Of a stretch of 64,000 nt of DNA, positions 1 through 9,945 are shown in pieces (the stretch's first letter is position 1; each line of letters starts with the position of its first letter). The stretch covers positions 19,506,986 through 19,570,985 of the forward strand of contig OW203722.1 of NCBI GenBank assembly GCA_934045075.1, given 5' to 3'. The notes below the pieces were generated by a model, which worked only from the letters and a program-made list of their open reading frames with translations, did no database searches and was not told the origin of the DNA. Both the position numbers and the translations under genes were made by a program. The DNA is from Yponomeuta sedellus. Lineage: Eukaryota; Arthropoda; Insecta; Lepidoptera; Yponomeutidae.

Positions 1-1
1 A

Positions 2-154
2 GCTGGGCGGTTGTGTAAGGCTGATGTTACGTCAGGCACCCATCGTGTTTGCAAGTTTTTAACAAAGAATGGTCGATACGCCTTACCTGATTTCATCGAT
101 TCTGCGGAGGCACTATCACTTACAGAACATAAAAACTGGAAAGTATGGCAATAG
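2..154 (+). pseudogene. unrecognised coding fragment, open to window edge
   Basis: Frame 2 is open for 50 codons from the window edge to a TAG at 152-154. The peptide contains GTHRVCKFLTKNGRYALPDF and ends KNWKVW. It looks like the C-terminal end of a longer protein, perhaps a mobile element, because a reversed LINE tail follows at once. I do not recognise the family. The fragment is short, so chance openness is possible. Confidence 0.3.
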
Positions 155-192
155 TTGAACCGTGTAACGGTGGCAACCTCTTTTTTGAAATT

Positions 193-325
193 CCTTTAAT
201 GCTGTCTATCATTATTATTATTACACTTTATTGCACACGAAAATCCGAAAAAGAAATACAGTTTGAGGAAATACATGCGCAAAGGCGAGCTTACCTCTGT
301 GAGAGATTTCTTCCAGCAAACCTTG
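193..325 (-). repeat. LINE 3' UTR/tail (AATAAA-type)
   Basis: Read on the minus strand this has the order GGAAGAGAT-like, CTCGCCTTTG, then GTGTGCAATAAAGTGT followed by (TAA)n. The same order appears at 2830-2960 and 32745-32900. It matches the polyadenylation end typical of lepidopteran non-LTR elements. Confidence 0.5.
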
Positions 326-661
326 GGATCCAAACCCCCAGCAAATCTTTTTCAAAATTTAAAATTACGTCGTCCATTTCTGAGATTTCCTTGACTTTTT
401 GCCATTACTACTTTACATGTTAACTAGACCGGACTATATAAATCGTTCTTTACCTGCTTATTCTCTTTTTTATCAAGTTTTTTCTGTTTATCATTATAAT
501 AAAACACAGAGTTGAAGTTGTTCCATTTTATTATTTATATAACGTTTTACAACTTCACAACCGTCTACCCGAAGAAGACTGCCTGAAGATCCCGATATCT
601 CTTTCCGATGTGGAGCTGCAAAACAAACAAATAGACACTCAATACAAATTTTAATGAAAGT

Positions 662-910
662 ATTTTAGAATAGTGTGTGGTGTCGGCTTAGAAAATAGCA
701 CCAACCCAAATTCTTCTCGCGGGTGTCGTAAAAGGCGACTAAGGGAAACAAACCGGGGGGTGGGCAGCAGCGCCCCTGCAGTACAATTCCAACAAACTGC
801 GATCCCCAACCCGCATGCCCAGCGTAGGGATTATGGTCATTACGGCGCTATGGCGCTCATTAGGGGAGGGCTATGTCCAACGTGGACTAATAGCCTGAAG
901 AAGAAGAAGC
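662..910 (+). repeat. SINE-G copy with RTE-like tail
   Basis: Starts TGTGTGGTGTCGGCTTAG, contains GGTGTCGTAAAAGGCGAC, and ends GGCTATGTCCAACGTGGAC with a (GAA)n tail. Other copies lie at 32408-32663 and, truncated, at 6815-6975. A possible degenerate target duplication is TTTTAGAATA on the left against TTCTAGAATA on the right. The last 60 bp are shared with the RTE-like LINE end at 26997-27245. Confidence 0.6.
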
Positions 911-914
911 TTCT

Positions 915-1016
915 AGAATATGGACGGAGAATTGTACGAGACTAGCAAAGGACTGGATGGGTTGGCGTGAAAGAAAGGGCCTACGCCCAAAAATGGGCTC
1001 GTTTAATGGGCTGATT
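915..1016 (+). pseudogene. RTE-like LINE ORF C-terminus
   Basis: Reads in pieces as AKDWMGW, then in another frame AYAQKWARLMG followed by TGA. The ending W..AYAQQW is the characteristic C-terminus of RTE-type LINE proteins. It is frameshifted and truncated. SINE-G lies immediately upstream and may have inserted into it. Confidence 0.5.
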
Positions 1017-1024
1017 AAATAAAT

Positions 1025-2490
1025 ACATAGATTCGAGAATGCACCTATCTGTATCTCTTAATAAGTGTCAACTCTATGAAATGATACATTATTATCCAGT
1101 AGCAATCAACCTACACTTCCTGGCTACTGCCCTGATTCCAATATTCCGCCTCATGTAACTTCAATGGACAGTCGAGAATTTGCCGAACAGGGTCGCCATG
1201 GAACGAGGCACGGGGTCGGAGTCCTATACTCCTTACCTTCATCGGTCATTTCGTGCGGGGTTCACATAATGACGGGCTGGGCTTACTTTACAATACTGCC
1301 ACTGCAACTAAAGTAAGTAACAGTAGAGAACTCTTTATTGTGTACTAAGATGCTCACCAATAACTTGATCAAAGCAGTGGTTAGTATTCGGGACCCTTTA
1401 TTAGACTATAGGTGACGCGGGGCGGGAAAGAATCGTTTCTTCCATACGAAAGAAGTAGCCTAGACTTTTGATGATCTATCAATGAGTCGGCGACTGCCAA
1501 TGTTTCTGACTTTCGGACGCCTTACGGTTTTGTAACTAAGCTGGATGAAATAATTTAAAATAGAGGGATCAAAATTGGCTCAATTAGGCTCGTGTAAATA
1601 TATAAGAAAATATATATAAAAAAACTACAATGACAGAGGCGCCAATAACGGCTGTGACAGACGTTAATCGGTATTTTGAAAGGTAGTATTTTGTTGTATT
1701 TTCTTCCCATTTCAAGACCGAATGAATAAACATTGTTTTTTTTTTGCTCAACAAATCCTTCAAAATGCATCTACCTATCCTCAAGTCCTTATTTTTTGAA
1801 ATTAATAATAAATTAGAATAAAATAACAATGCACTGAACTGCGATCGTAGGTACGAGTATAACAGAGGTTTTAATTTCATTGCATCGTCATCAGACCGTT
1901 CTATGATCAATAAATAAATAATAGTTTCTGGTAAGTAAAGAGAATCGTAAGCATACTCCAAAAGAGTTGCGGATTCGCGAGAAAAATTACTCAGCATGAA
2001 TGTAAACGTGGGTGGGCAAGAGCAAGAATCTAATCTCATGGTGCGTTATTTTGAATAGATATTGAATTCAACCCTTTCTTTTGAGGACGGTTCAATTTGT
2101 TTTGTCGCCGTCTAATTAAAATCCCTTTCCTAAATGTGCGCACCGTATGCGCTTCAACAAAAACATCTAGGTAAACAGCAAGGTCATAAAAGACGTTTCT
2201 TTATCCCAACAAAAAGGGTTTAGCTATAAATAGAACCCGCAAAACAGCTAATCCTCAGTTTACACGCTCAAAGAGGCCGTAAAAAACTGCTTGTATGGAA
2301 AACCTCGCTAGAAGGGTCCTAAGGTAACCGAGGCGCGATATGTAATGTACATAATAACTCAAGAAGAGACAGTCTCGATGTTAAACTTTCAGGTCTTTTG
2401 TCAGTTCTTTCGAGCTTTATTTAGTAGCTGTAATGGACTCCGAAAAGTAACCACTACACATCGTAGGAACGTTAGTTAGCGGTAAGGTAT
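1025..2490. other. no recognisable feature besides the 151-aa ORF
   Basis: AT-rich non-coding sequence. I see no repeat family, RNA gene or long inverted repeat here. Confidence 0.4.
1584..2039 (-). CDS. uncharacterised 151-aa ORF
   Basis: ATG-initiated reading frame of 151 codons. The C-terminal part, VTAVIGASVIVVFLYIFSYI, is strongly hydrophobic and would form one membrane segment. I recognise no domain, there is no splice or promoter support, and the surrounding sequence is AT-rich and repeat-poor. It may be a chance open frame. Confidence 0.15.
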   Translation of the reverse strand: MRLDSCSCPPTFTFMLSNFSRESATLLEYAYDSLYLPETIIYLLIIERSDDDAMKLKPLLYSYLRSQFSALLFYSNLLLISKNKDLRIGRCILKDLLSKKKTMFIHSVLKWEENTTKYYLSKYRLTSVTAVIGASVIVVFLYIFSYIFTRA

Positions 2491-2499
2491 GTAAACTTC

Positions 2500-2595
2500 T
2501 CTGACACTAGGGTTTCCTCACGATGTGTCCCTTCACAGACAGCGAGTGGTATTGCTGGTAAAACTTCACGGAACGTAGAGTTATTGGTACTATCA
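2500..2595 (+). repeat. fragment of GTTTCCTCACGATGT repeat (family H)
   Basis: GGTTTCCTCACGATGTGTCC followed by a GCGAGTGGTATTG block. The same blocks recur at 20535, 27769 (inverted), 47490 and 54620 (inverted). Where complete, as at 47490-47680, the family carries a tRNA-like B box. Confidence 0.45.
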
Positions 2596-2639
2596 GTTAG
2601 AGTTGAGGTACATTGAGGTTGTGTATATTTTGTTAATTA

Positions 2640-2960
2640 TTTATATATTTATATATAATATTATTATTATTTTTATTTATGTAATATATTTGAATGTATC
2701 TGTTGATAATTTTATTTATTCAAACTGTTATTTAGGCATGTATTTATGTAGGTACCTCTGAAATTATCGTTTTCTATGTTTTTTTGTACATCTACTTCCT
2801 TCTCTAATGTATTAGTCTAGTTTATCCAAAGGTTGTCTGGAAGAGATCACTTTTAGTGATAAGGCCGGCGTCTGTACTTTTATGTTAAGAAATATCTGAG
2901 TAATTTCCGTTTTTATGTACAATAAAGTGTTCTCTATCTCTATCTATCTATCACTTTTGA
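2640..2960 (+). repeat. LINE 3' UTR ending in AATAAA and (TATC)n
   Basis: GTCTGGAAGAGATCAC, then GATAAGGCCGGCGTCTGTAC, then GTACAATAAAGTG followed by CTATCTATCTATC. This is the usual order of a lepidopteran non-LTR retrotransposon 3' UTR. No coding part is attached. Confidence 0.55.
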
Positions 2961-3611
2961 AACCTTTTCGCTTGCAGCTTGCACGTGACGTTCTCAGCTG
3001 GTCCCGCCCCTGAGCTTTGTTAATTTTTGTCTCCTTCCAAAAACCATTTGTTTTATGAGCGAATACTGTTCCGATGTATCTGGTCGTTGCAGGGAAAAAC
3101 CAACCTTAAGGTGATCCACCGCAATCCTGGCTGATTGTACATGCCGCAGCGCAGGAGCGTATCAAGCACTTAAATTTAATATTTTTATGTAACAAGTCAT
3201 AGTTTATCGGAACTGCGGAAATTTGATTTGATTTTGTTCGTTTAAATTACCATCATTATGTCACTGGAACAATCACATTCACATTCAAGTCACATTCTTC
3301 GACAAAATACGATGGATTGTTTAGACACTCCGGTGGTAGATCTATCCTAACCAAGTATGTTTTATGTAAATGTTGATCCTAATATACACAATATACACCT
3401 ACGCCCCTATTTACACAGGAACAGACGTATTCTTTATTGTATACACCAGGAATAACCAACGAAAATATTGAAATAATAGTACAGTTGTTGGCCTTATTGT
3501 TTACAATTTCTTTCAGACAATCGATGATAAAAAGTTTCCGAAGGAAGTGTGAGACAGATAGTTGGTGCAAATATTGATATACTTAATAATAGTAATACCT
3601 AATTAAAAAGT

Positions 3612-3735
3612 ACCCGGAACCGGCGTGCCTGCGTGCAACGACTAATGACGTTGATGAAGCGAAGGTGATCTGTCAGGATCGTGGCATGTGGCAGTTCTCT
3701 GCCTACCCTTCTGAGATACAGGGGTGAGGTTATGT
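3612..3735 (+). pseudogene. LINE C-terminal fragment (RRACMQRLMNVD type)
   Basis: Corresponds to the better copy at 46840-47205, which encodes RNRRACMQRLMNVDKAKV. Here one indel breaks the frame. The block ends at GAGATACAGGGGTGAGG, the same end as the other copies (36836, 56565 and 58900, the last two inverted). Confidence 0.5.
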
Positions 3736-3923
3736 TGTTAATAATAATACAAGATAAGAATATTCTTTATTGTATACCGGAAATATATAAGAAATATACA
3801 TGCAAATATACGTGGTACATGTTTTTGTATATTTTACACAGTATACGTATGATAATAATTTGATTTGAAAAACTTTCAACTAAATTACAAGTTTAAAAAC
3901 CTATTTAGAGGCTAAAAATTTTC

Positions 3924-3994
3924 ACCCATGCCGGGATTCGAACCCGCAACCTCTGGCTATCCGTGCCAGCGCTCTACCAATTGAGCCAATGGGC
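3924..3994 (-). tRNA. tRNA-like domain in SINE T1 (left arm)
   Basis: A box TGGCTCAATTGG and B box GGTTCGAATCC are intact. The anticodon stem CTGGC/GCCAG is perfect, with loop ACGGATA. The loop has C where U33 is expected, the acceptor stem has only 6 pairs and the T stem has a mismatch. It is therefore probably a SINE-borne tRNA-like promoter and not a working tRNA. A nominal anticodon would be GGA, but the long serine variable arm is absent. Confidence 0.4.
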
Positions 3995-4219
3995 GACTCA
4001 CGGCATCAGTGAAATTTCGAACCTCTTTACACTATTCTCTGTATTACGTACAGGCAGCGACATCTGCATGCCTAACCTAACTACAAAGGGAAACCTAACT
4101 GCAAAGTAGGTAGTCGGGGCTGTAAGTAATGCAATTTGCTTAAGTCAGATGTCGCTGCCTGTACGTAATACAGAGATTATAGTGTAAAGAGGTTCGAAAT
4201 TTCACTGATGCCGTGAGTC

Positions 4220-4290
4220 GCCCATTGGCTCAATTGGTAGAGCGCTGGCACGGATAGCCAGAGGTTGCGGGTTCGAATCCCGGCATGGGT
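4220..4290 (+). tRNA. tRNA-like domain in SINE T1 (right arm)
   Basis: Identical in sequence to the left-arm domain apart from orientation. It retains the A and B boxes and a perfect anticodon stem, and ends CGGCATGGGT without CCA. The same caveats apply: it is a SINE internal promoter rather than a functional tRNA. Confidence 0.4.
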
Positions 4291-4375
4291 AAAGTTTTTA
4301 GCCTCTAAATAGGTTTTTAAATTTGTTCCTTAGCACGGGTTAGTGCATTAAAAATAAAAATAGTATAAATTACAA

Positions 4376-4955
4376 TTTTTTCTCGATATTTTTTCCGCGC
4401 ATTATGCACAACCGTGAGGGCAGCCATAGTATTTCTGCAGTTATTTCTACGCTAAGTCCGCATATTGCTTGTTGGGCAGTTCGATAGTTATCCGATGATA
4501 CCTACACAAAAACCAATTAAAATATTTAACATTTGTTCAGAAAACGCCTTATAAAAAAGCTCTCCTTTTGTAAGAGAAGAATTTTCTATGCGAAACTTTC
4601 CATTGGCAACAATAATTATCACTCAGCATCCTTTATCTCCTGCCCTATGGGCGAAGATAAATGGCCAGCATTAAGTTAAATTGGACTGGTCGCCATTCCC
4701 GTTGCCGAGAATTTTCTATTTTACAGGGGGACCGGAAAGTCTTGCAATATAATTTTGAAAAACTTTAGATCACGGTATAGCAATGTATTATTAAGAAAAT
4801 GCTCATAATCTGTTTGGAAGGAAAATTCTTTGTGTTAATAAATTCTTAATATGTGCTTTTCCTACGCTATTGTTGCTGATTCTAGCAATGAAAAATTTTG
4901 ACAATAATTGTAAGTTATCTTTTATCCGTTATCATTATGTTTTCTGAATCTTGTC
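4376..4955. other. nothing recognised
   Basis: AT-rich sequence without a repeat family, tandem repeat or coding signal that I can identify. Confidence 0.4.
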
Positions 4956-5013
4956 ATCATTTCAAAGTTGCCGGTTGAAGGGAACTCCCTTCAACCGGCA
5001 ACTTTGAAATGAT
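4956..5013. repeat. perfect 28-bp inverted repeat, 2-bp loop
   Basis: Left arm 4956-4983 begins ATCATTTCAAAGTTGCCGG. The right arm 4986-5013 is its exact complement. The loop is AC. No related copy elsewhere in the window, so it looks like a local inverted duplication rather than a MITE. Confidence 0.8.
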
Positions 5014-5739
5014 TATTTTACCTGTTATAGTGAAAGAGCAACCCTTTTTAAATACACATTGCCTAATAAATTAAAATAGGAACATTACATATTCTGTATA
5101 AATACAAATAAATTGTATATTTACTAACAGATAATAATAAATATTGAAGTCGAGTACAAACGTTAGTTAGTTTAAGACTTATAATATTTTCATTCATAAT
5201 CGCGTATCGCTAAAACTGCACAGCTAATTTCGTGGATACCTAAAGCAAAATACAAGAATGTCCACACCTGAATTTATTTCACCCCACATTTTATGAGTCC
5301 TAGCCCGCCTTTAACACTGTTTACGTTTACTTTTTTAAAACGTAATGCCACATTTGATAAGAAGGGATTTTACGTCGGGACGAATTAAAAAGTTCGTTTG
5401 ACATCAAAGGGCCCGCCTCTTCATATGAAATGAAAGGACCTTTATGGTACAATTTCACGAACTTCCTATCACATTTTCATTAAAACTTTCTATGGAAATT
5501 ACCTACGAAATTGCTTGAGTCCGTACTGTACAGATACTTACAAGAAACGTGTTAAGATTTTAATGCAAAACACGTAGTGGAGTATTCCCGAATACCTATT
5601 CTGTACAGTGATATTCCAAGGTCCTAATAAAATTTGAAAAGAAAATGAGGGCCGGGTCGGAATTCTATAACGTATTACGTGCCCAGAATTAATTTAATGT
5701 GGGACAGCTAAGTCTACTGAAAACTCATTACATCTAAAC
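5014..5739. other. nothing recognised
   Basis: Non-coding AT-rich sequence. I see no known repeat family. Confidence 0.4.
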
Positions 5740-5743
5740 CACC

Positions 5744-5965
5744 GTGAAATACGCCAATTTCTCGGCCGGTACTGTGCACATATTTATTTATACAAAGGCG
5801 CACAGAGTGTCTTGGCCAAATTCTCTACCGGCTGGGATTGTGCATATAATATTTGCTCTCAGCACAAGGAGTCCCAGGCCAAGTTGTCGGCCTGCCGGCA
5901 CTGTGCTTAAATTAATACGTAGGCGGACAGAATGCACCAGGCCTAGTTTTCAGCAGGGGAGCACT
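5744..5965 (+). repeat. degenerate minisatellite, about 66-bp units
   Basis: Three diverged units each combine a GCCGG(T/C)ACTGTGC-like block, an A/T-rich centre, an AGGCGCACAG-like block and a GGCCAA-like block. The unit is close to a multiple of three, which keeps an 88-codon frame open with repeated AGTVH/AGIVH/AGTVL. I regard that frame as a by-product of the repeat. Confidence 0.45.
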
Positions 5966-6058
5966 GAAAATAACATTACATTCGTATTTAAAAAGTACCA
6001 GCTGATTTAAAAAAAAATGCGTTTTTTTGAACTAAAACTTTCGTAAGCATAACACATT

Positions 6059-6263
6059 GTAGACTTTTAGTCCGGATCTACTTACGGTTGTTGTTATATC
6101 GGTGCTCGCGTCGTCGGTTGCACGTCTCACAGTGAGACGAGCAACCGACGACGCGAGCTCCGTCTCTGCTCACCATGATTAAGCTCTGCAAATCGGAGCG
6201 AAACCTGGTCGGACTCTTCCGATATAACAACAACCGTTAGTAGATCCGGACTAAAAGTCTACA
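6059..6263. mobile_element. foldback/MITE with nested inverted repeats
   Basis: The outer arms 6059-6102 and 6219-6263 (TGTAGACTTTTAGTCCGG and complement) are about 44 bp and nearly perfect. Nested inside is a second palindrome, 6104-6158, centred on CTCACAGTGAG with 27-bp arms. Neither arm resembles other repeats in the window. No clear target duplication is visible. Confidence 0.55.
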
Positions 6264-6419
6264 AAAATTGCGTTCTTTTAGTACCTCATTGGACTTGCGG
6301 TATAACGTCTGATTAGCTCTGTATTAATCTGATTACGACTGGGAGCCGCCGTGCATTTATATAAATAAATGAGTAATTGAATGAATGAATTAATGAACGA
6401 ATGAATGAATGAAAAAATA

Positions 6420-6537
6420 AATAAAAAATATATATAATCATGGACATATTAGTATATTACTCAGATCTCGTTAGCCCTATACTATAGTACAAGGTGCTAA
6501 CTCGACGATAGATTTAATACAATAAATCATAGATAAC
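6420..6537. repeat. repeat LT2, interrupted by SINE T2
   Basis: Contains CATGGACATATTAG, CAGATCTCGTTAGCCCTATAC and GATAGATTTAATACAATAAAT. The same order is found at 18050-18200 and 24020-24165. Its continuation, AACATCCAAGACCCGAGAC, appears at 6768 after the SINE insertion. Probably a LINE tail family; orientation is uncertain. Confidence 0.5.
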
Positions 6538-6770
6538 AAATTTAAAAACCTATTTAGAGGTTAAAAATTTCACCCATGCCGGGATTCGAACCCGCAACCT
6601 CTGGCTATCCGTACCAGCGCTCAGTTGGTAGAGCGCTGGTACGGATAGCCAGAGGTTGCGGGTTCGAATCCCGGCATGGGTGAAATTTTTAGCCTCTAAA
6701 TAGGTTTCTAAATTTGTTCCTTAGCACGGGTTAGTGCATTAAAAATAAAAATAGTGTAATCATAGATAAC
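6526..6770 (+). repeat. tRNA-like SINE inverted dimer (T2) with 12-bp TSD
   Basis: ATCATAGATAAC at 6526-6537 is repeated exactly at 6759-6770. The 221-bp insert starts AAATTTAAAAACCTATTTAG on the minus strand. It turns at the anticodon-arm palindrome (CCAGCGCTC/GAGCGCTGG) and runs back on the plus strand to the tail ATTAAAAATAAAAATAGTGT. It interrupts repeat LT2, so the empty site can be reconstructed. Confidence 0.75.
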
Positions 6771-6814
6771 ATCCAAGACCCGAGACAAACTAGAAAAGTT
6801 CGTTTTCTAGTTTC

Positions 6815-6975
6815 GCCCCCTGCAGTACAATTCCACCAAACTGCGATCCCCAACCCGCCGGGTTACCCCCCATAATGCCCAGAGTGGGGATTATGGCGGG
6901 TAACCCCCAATGATGGCACAAACTTGCGCTATGGCGCTCATTAGGCGAGTGCTATGTCCAGCAGTGGACTAATAT
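6815..6975 (+). repeat. SINE-G, 5' truncated
   Basis: Begins inside the family at CCCCCTGCAGTACAATTCC. It passes through a duplicated GCGGGTTACCCC-type segment that is absent from other copies, and ends GTCCAGCAGTGGACTAATAT with AGCCTGAAAAAGAG. Confidence 0.55.
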
Positions 6976-7387
6976 AGCCTGAAAAAGAGTAAGTATTAAA
7001 CAATGTACCTTAAATAACAACTTGGTTAACATCTAGCCGCTAGCTTGCATCATGGCAGCTCCTTGCATGGCCGCCAACCTACGTCGGTGTTGCCACCGCT
7101 TTATTAAAACATTGCTTTTTACAATTCAACTATGGAATTTATTATTTAAATTCATTAAATCAACGTTATAATTAATTAATAATAATAAATAGAAAACGTT
7201 GCTATTATTCGAAAAAATAGAAAATTATGATTATCTTGATTACAACGCTAACACAAGTTTGGGACAACACACACTCACTTGTCCGGTCAAGTGATTGCGT
7301 GTTAAAATTACTATTTTAATAATAATAATATGTTAAATGGTACTCAATAATAGTAATTCATAACAGAAGTAGCAAGCGCGACAAATG

Positions 7388-7597
7388 TAAGACGGAGTTT
7401 ACACGGTCAGTCTGGCGTCAGTTCAGTCCGTGACCTTGATCAAGCTCGTATTGATGCCAGACTGATGAAGCATCAAAATATTCAACTTATCGTCAGTCTG
7501 GTCCATCAACCCACTGAATAGACAATCAGTCTGCCGTCAGTCTAACCCGACTGAAGGAATTGACTGACGCCAGACTGAACGTGTAAACTTCGTCTTA
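7388..7597. mobile_element. 210-bp MITE with about 38-bp TIRs
   Basis: Left end TAAGACGGAGTTTACACGGT and right-end complement TAAGACGAAGTTTACACGTT continue in parallel through CAGTCTGGCGTCAGT. The interior holds many CAGTCTG/CAGACTG iterations. The flanks suggest a short TA or TAA duplication. There is no coding capacity and the superfamily is unassigned. Confidence 0.6.
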
Positions 7598-7861
7598 AAG
7601 AAAGAATGGCCTTCACTCTTGCTTTTTATCTAGGAGAAAGCGAGCGAGATCACTTAAATGGAGGGTTTCTGTCAGTTAATTAAGAGGGTGCCTCACGAGG
7701 CAATACTCAACATACCTTCTGACCCACCGTACCACCGCCCATACTCCCAGTGGTAAGGTGGGTAATTATTTTTTGCTACAATATCACCGTAGTGCTGAGA
7801 CACGGGTATGTTATTATCAATTACTTTTTCATAATGAGTGATCTGAAACGTCGGGGAATAA

Positions 7862-8150
7862 GGTTATTAAACTATTTTTATTTTAATGCACTAACCCGTG
7901 CTAAGGACAATTTTAAAAACCTATTTAGAGGCTAAAAATTCCACCCATGCCGGGATTCGAACCCGCGACCTCTGGCTATCCGTGCCAGCGCTCTTTCCAA
8001 CTGAGCTAATGGGCGACTCACCGGCATCAGTGAAATTTCGAACCTCTTTACACTATTCTCTGTATTACACACAGGCAGCGACATCTAGCTTAAGTAAATT
8101 GCATCACTTACAGCCCCGACTACCTTATTAAAAAATAAGGTAATTAAAAT
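7862..8150 (-). repeat. tRNA-like SINE, single minus copy (T3)
   Basis: Full tail at the left (TATTTTTATTTTAATGCAC), a tRNA-like domain at 7943-8014 with one extra base in the D arm, and truncation at the right within the leader (GCCCCGACTACC). AATAAGGTTATTAA at the left and AATAAGGTAATTAA at the right are probably a target duplication with one mismatch. Confidence 0.6.
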
Positions 8151-8502
8151 AAGGTAATTAATAAATAATCGCGATTAGACCCGTTTAATAGACAAAGACA
8201 TCATCTATTGGTAATATTCATAACAAGTTAAGACTCCGTACATAATAACAATCCAATGTAGAAATAACAATGAAATTTACAAATGTCAAAAAGAAAATAT
8301 TAAATGTCAATATCATAATAATTATGCTATCTGTCAGGTCAATCAATTATAGACAAAATAATAATAATACGCATGTTGAGTAATTTACCTAATTATTGTG
8401 CTCAATTCTACTAAATAAGTGTTAAAAAGCTACGATATTACGATACAATACGCTAAATATTATAAAATTATCTGCTAATATATAACTTTGTGTAAGTATC
8501 GG

Positions 8503-8552
8503 AGGGCCTCCAGCAGTGGAGTAATATAGCCTGAAGAAGAAGAAAAAGAGTA
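8503..8552 (+). repeat. SINE-G/RTE 3' tail fragment
   Basis: GGAGGGCCTCCAGCAGTGGA, then GTAATATAGCCTGAAG and (GAA)n. This is only the last 50 bp shared by SINE-G and the RTE-like LINE. Confidence 0.5.
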
Positions 8553-8576
8553 TCGCGAATCATTAAGAAATACCTG

Positions 8577-8638
8577 CAAATCAATTTATCAAAAAGTTTC
8601 AGTGGTTGAGCACTGAAACTTTTTGATAAATTGATTTG
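8577..8638. repeat. perfect 28-bp inverted repeat, 6-bp loop
   Basis: Arms 8577-8604 and 8611-8638 (CAAATCAATTTATCAAAAAG at the start) are exact complements around loop GTTGAG. The sequence is unrelated to other hairpins in the window. Confidence 0.8.
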
Positions 8639-8639
8639 T

Positions 8640-9750
8640 TAGAGAAAAAGAGAAAACTTTGTATGAAAATGCTTACGGTCTTCTTAATAAAACCACGACT
8701 TCTCGAAAATACTCCTCAAATGAAGTTTAAATAACCTGTTAATTAACGTGCAATTTGGGAGTATTCTAAAGAATCGTGTTTTAAAAATAACTTGTTTTGG
8801 GTCCTCTTAAGATATTGGTAAATTTTCATTGCGACCCGGATATTTTTTATAAATTAAAACTAAATTATATTTATACGGGAAACGTCTCCTGAGGCGCCCT
8901 CTTAAGTGTGCCCTCCTGTCAACTACTCGTTTAGTAAATATTTTTCTTACTATGTTTTCAATCAGTGATGCCAATATCGATGTTCAATTTCAGATAGTGC
9001 TCGCTCATCTAGAGACGACGTATTCAATATTCTAGGTCAGAGGATGTCACCAATCCTACGTCACATTTATATGACATGGGATTGGTTTCGTGATAGAAAA
9101 TGAGAGATTGGTTTGTACAGGGTGTAAAAATACTGACTGACCGCCTTGAAAGCTACCGCCTTGATTTGCGCTCAATGGATGCTTAGCTGTCAACTAATTG
9201 ACTTCCTTTGTAACTGTATGATACAATTTTTATTTTACTTTTGTTAATTATAATAGGAAAACTTACAGCTATGAACAAAACACATTGCGATTGAAATAAT
9301 GACTGAGAGCTAAAATTTACGAGTTTTCACTAATAGAAATATTTTAGAGAAAAAAAATCGCTCAGTACAAAACAACAATACACACCCTACATATTTATGG
9401 TCCCGATCAATCAATCCCCGATAAAATGCATTCCAATGAGGAATACATTTTTTCAAATGAAGATTTAAACCAAAAATATATGAAACAAGAGCGACTTGTA
9501 AGCCGTTGATTGCTTAGATTAAGATGTTACGTAAATAATTTTTTTCAGGAAGTTCACCGATTATCACAATGTTGTAGATAAAGTGATCAATCTCAACAAC
9601 AACATATTCACTGCAAATATGCTGTAACGTAACTGTGTACATCCGATAGCATGTTTTACCGCTTTACCATTCGCTAAAACATGCTTAAAGTTGCTGCGGA
9701 CGGGAAAGCGGGAAAGAAAAAGGAATCGTAGTTGTGCAACATCAAGGAGT
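8640..9750. other. nothing recognised
   Basis: AT-rich sequence. I see no coding frame, repeat family or RNA gene. Confidence 0.4.
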
Positions 9751-9754
9751 TTAT

Positions 9755-9945
9755 GATATCAGCCCTTTGACCCCGCTGCCGGGGCAAGGGTCCCTTCCAT
9801 CGTCCGGGTTGATGGAGGATTGTAACACAGTGGCGGGCCTTACTGTCAGAAATTATCAAGCCACCTATAGGGCCTCTGACATGGCTTAACGACAGCTATT
9901 ACATGACAGCCGACACTAACGGCTTAACGTGCCTTGACAAAAAAT
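9755..9945 (-). repeat. 5S-derived SINE body, degenerate
   Basis: Minus-strand copy lacking the 5S-like head. It retains the 3' region (AAGGGTCCCTTCC, GTAACACAGTGGCGGGCCTT, CAAGCCACCTATAGGGCCTC) seen in the fuller copies at 15669 and 36293. It is diverged and 5' truncated. Confidence 0.55.

Larger units (their letters stand above)
3881..4375 (+). repeat. tRNA-like SINE inverted dimer (T1) with 10-bp TSD
   Basis: TAAATTACAA at 3881-3890 is repeated exactly at 4366-4375. Between them is a 475-bp element. The left arm is a minus-strand copy starting GTTTAAAAACCTATTTAGAG. The right arm is a longer plus-strand copy ending GCATTAAAAATAAAAATAG. The arms are nearly identical over about 180 bp and each carries a 71-nt tRNA-like domain. 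Target duplication plus an A-rich 3' tail indicate insertion by target-primed reverse transcription rather than a DNA transposon. Confidence 0.75.

Noticed and set aside
3924..3994. Functional tRNA-Ser gene
   Set aside because: Anticodon would be GGA, but U33 is C, the acceptor stem is short and the long variable arm is missing. The domain is repeated in SINE copies.
3881..4375. DNA transposon with long TIRs
   Set aside because: TSD length varies from 9 to 15 bp among copies, arm length varies, and one end is an A-rich tail. This fits reverse transcription.
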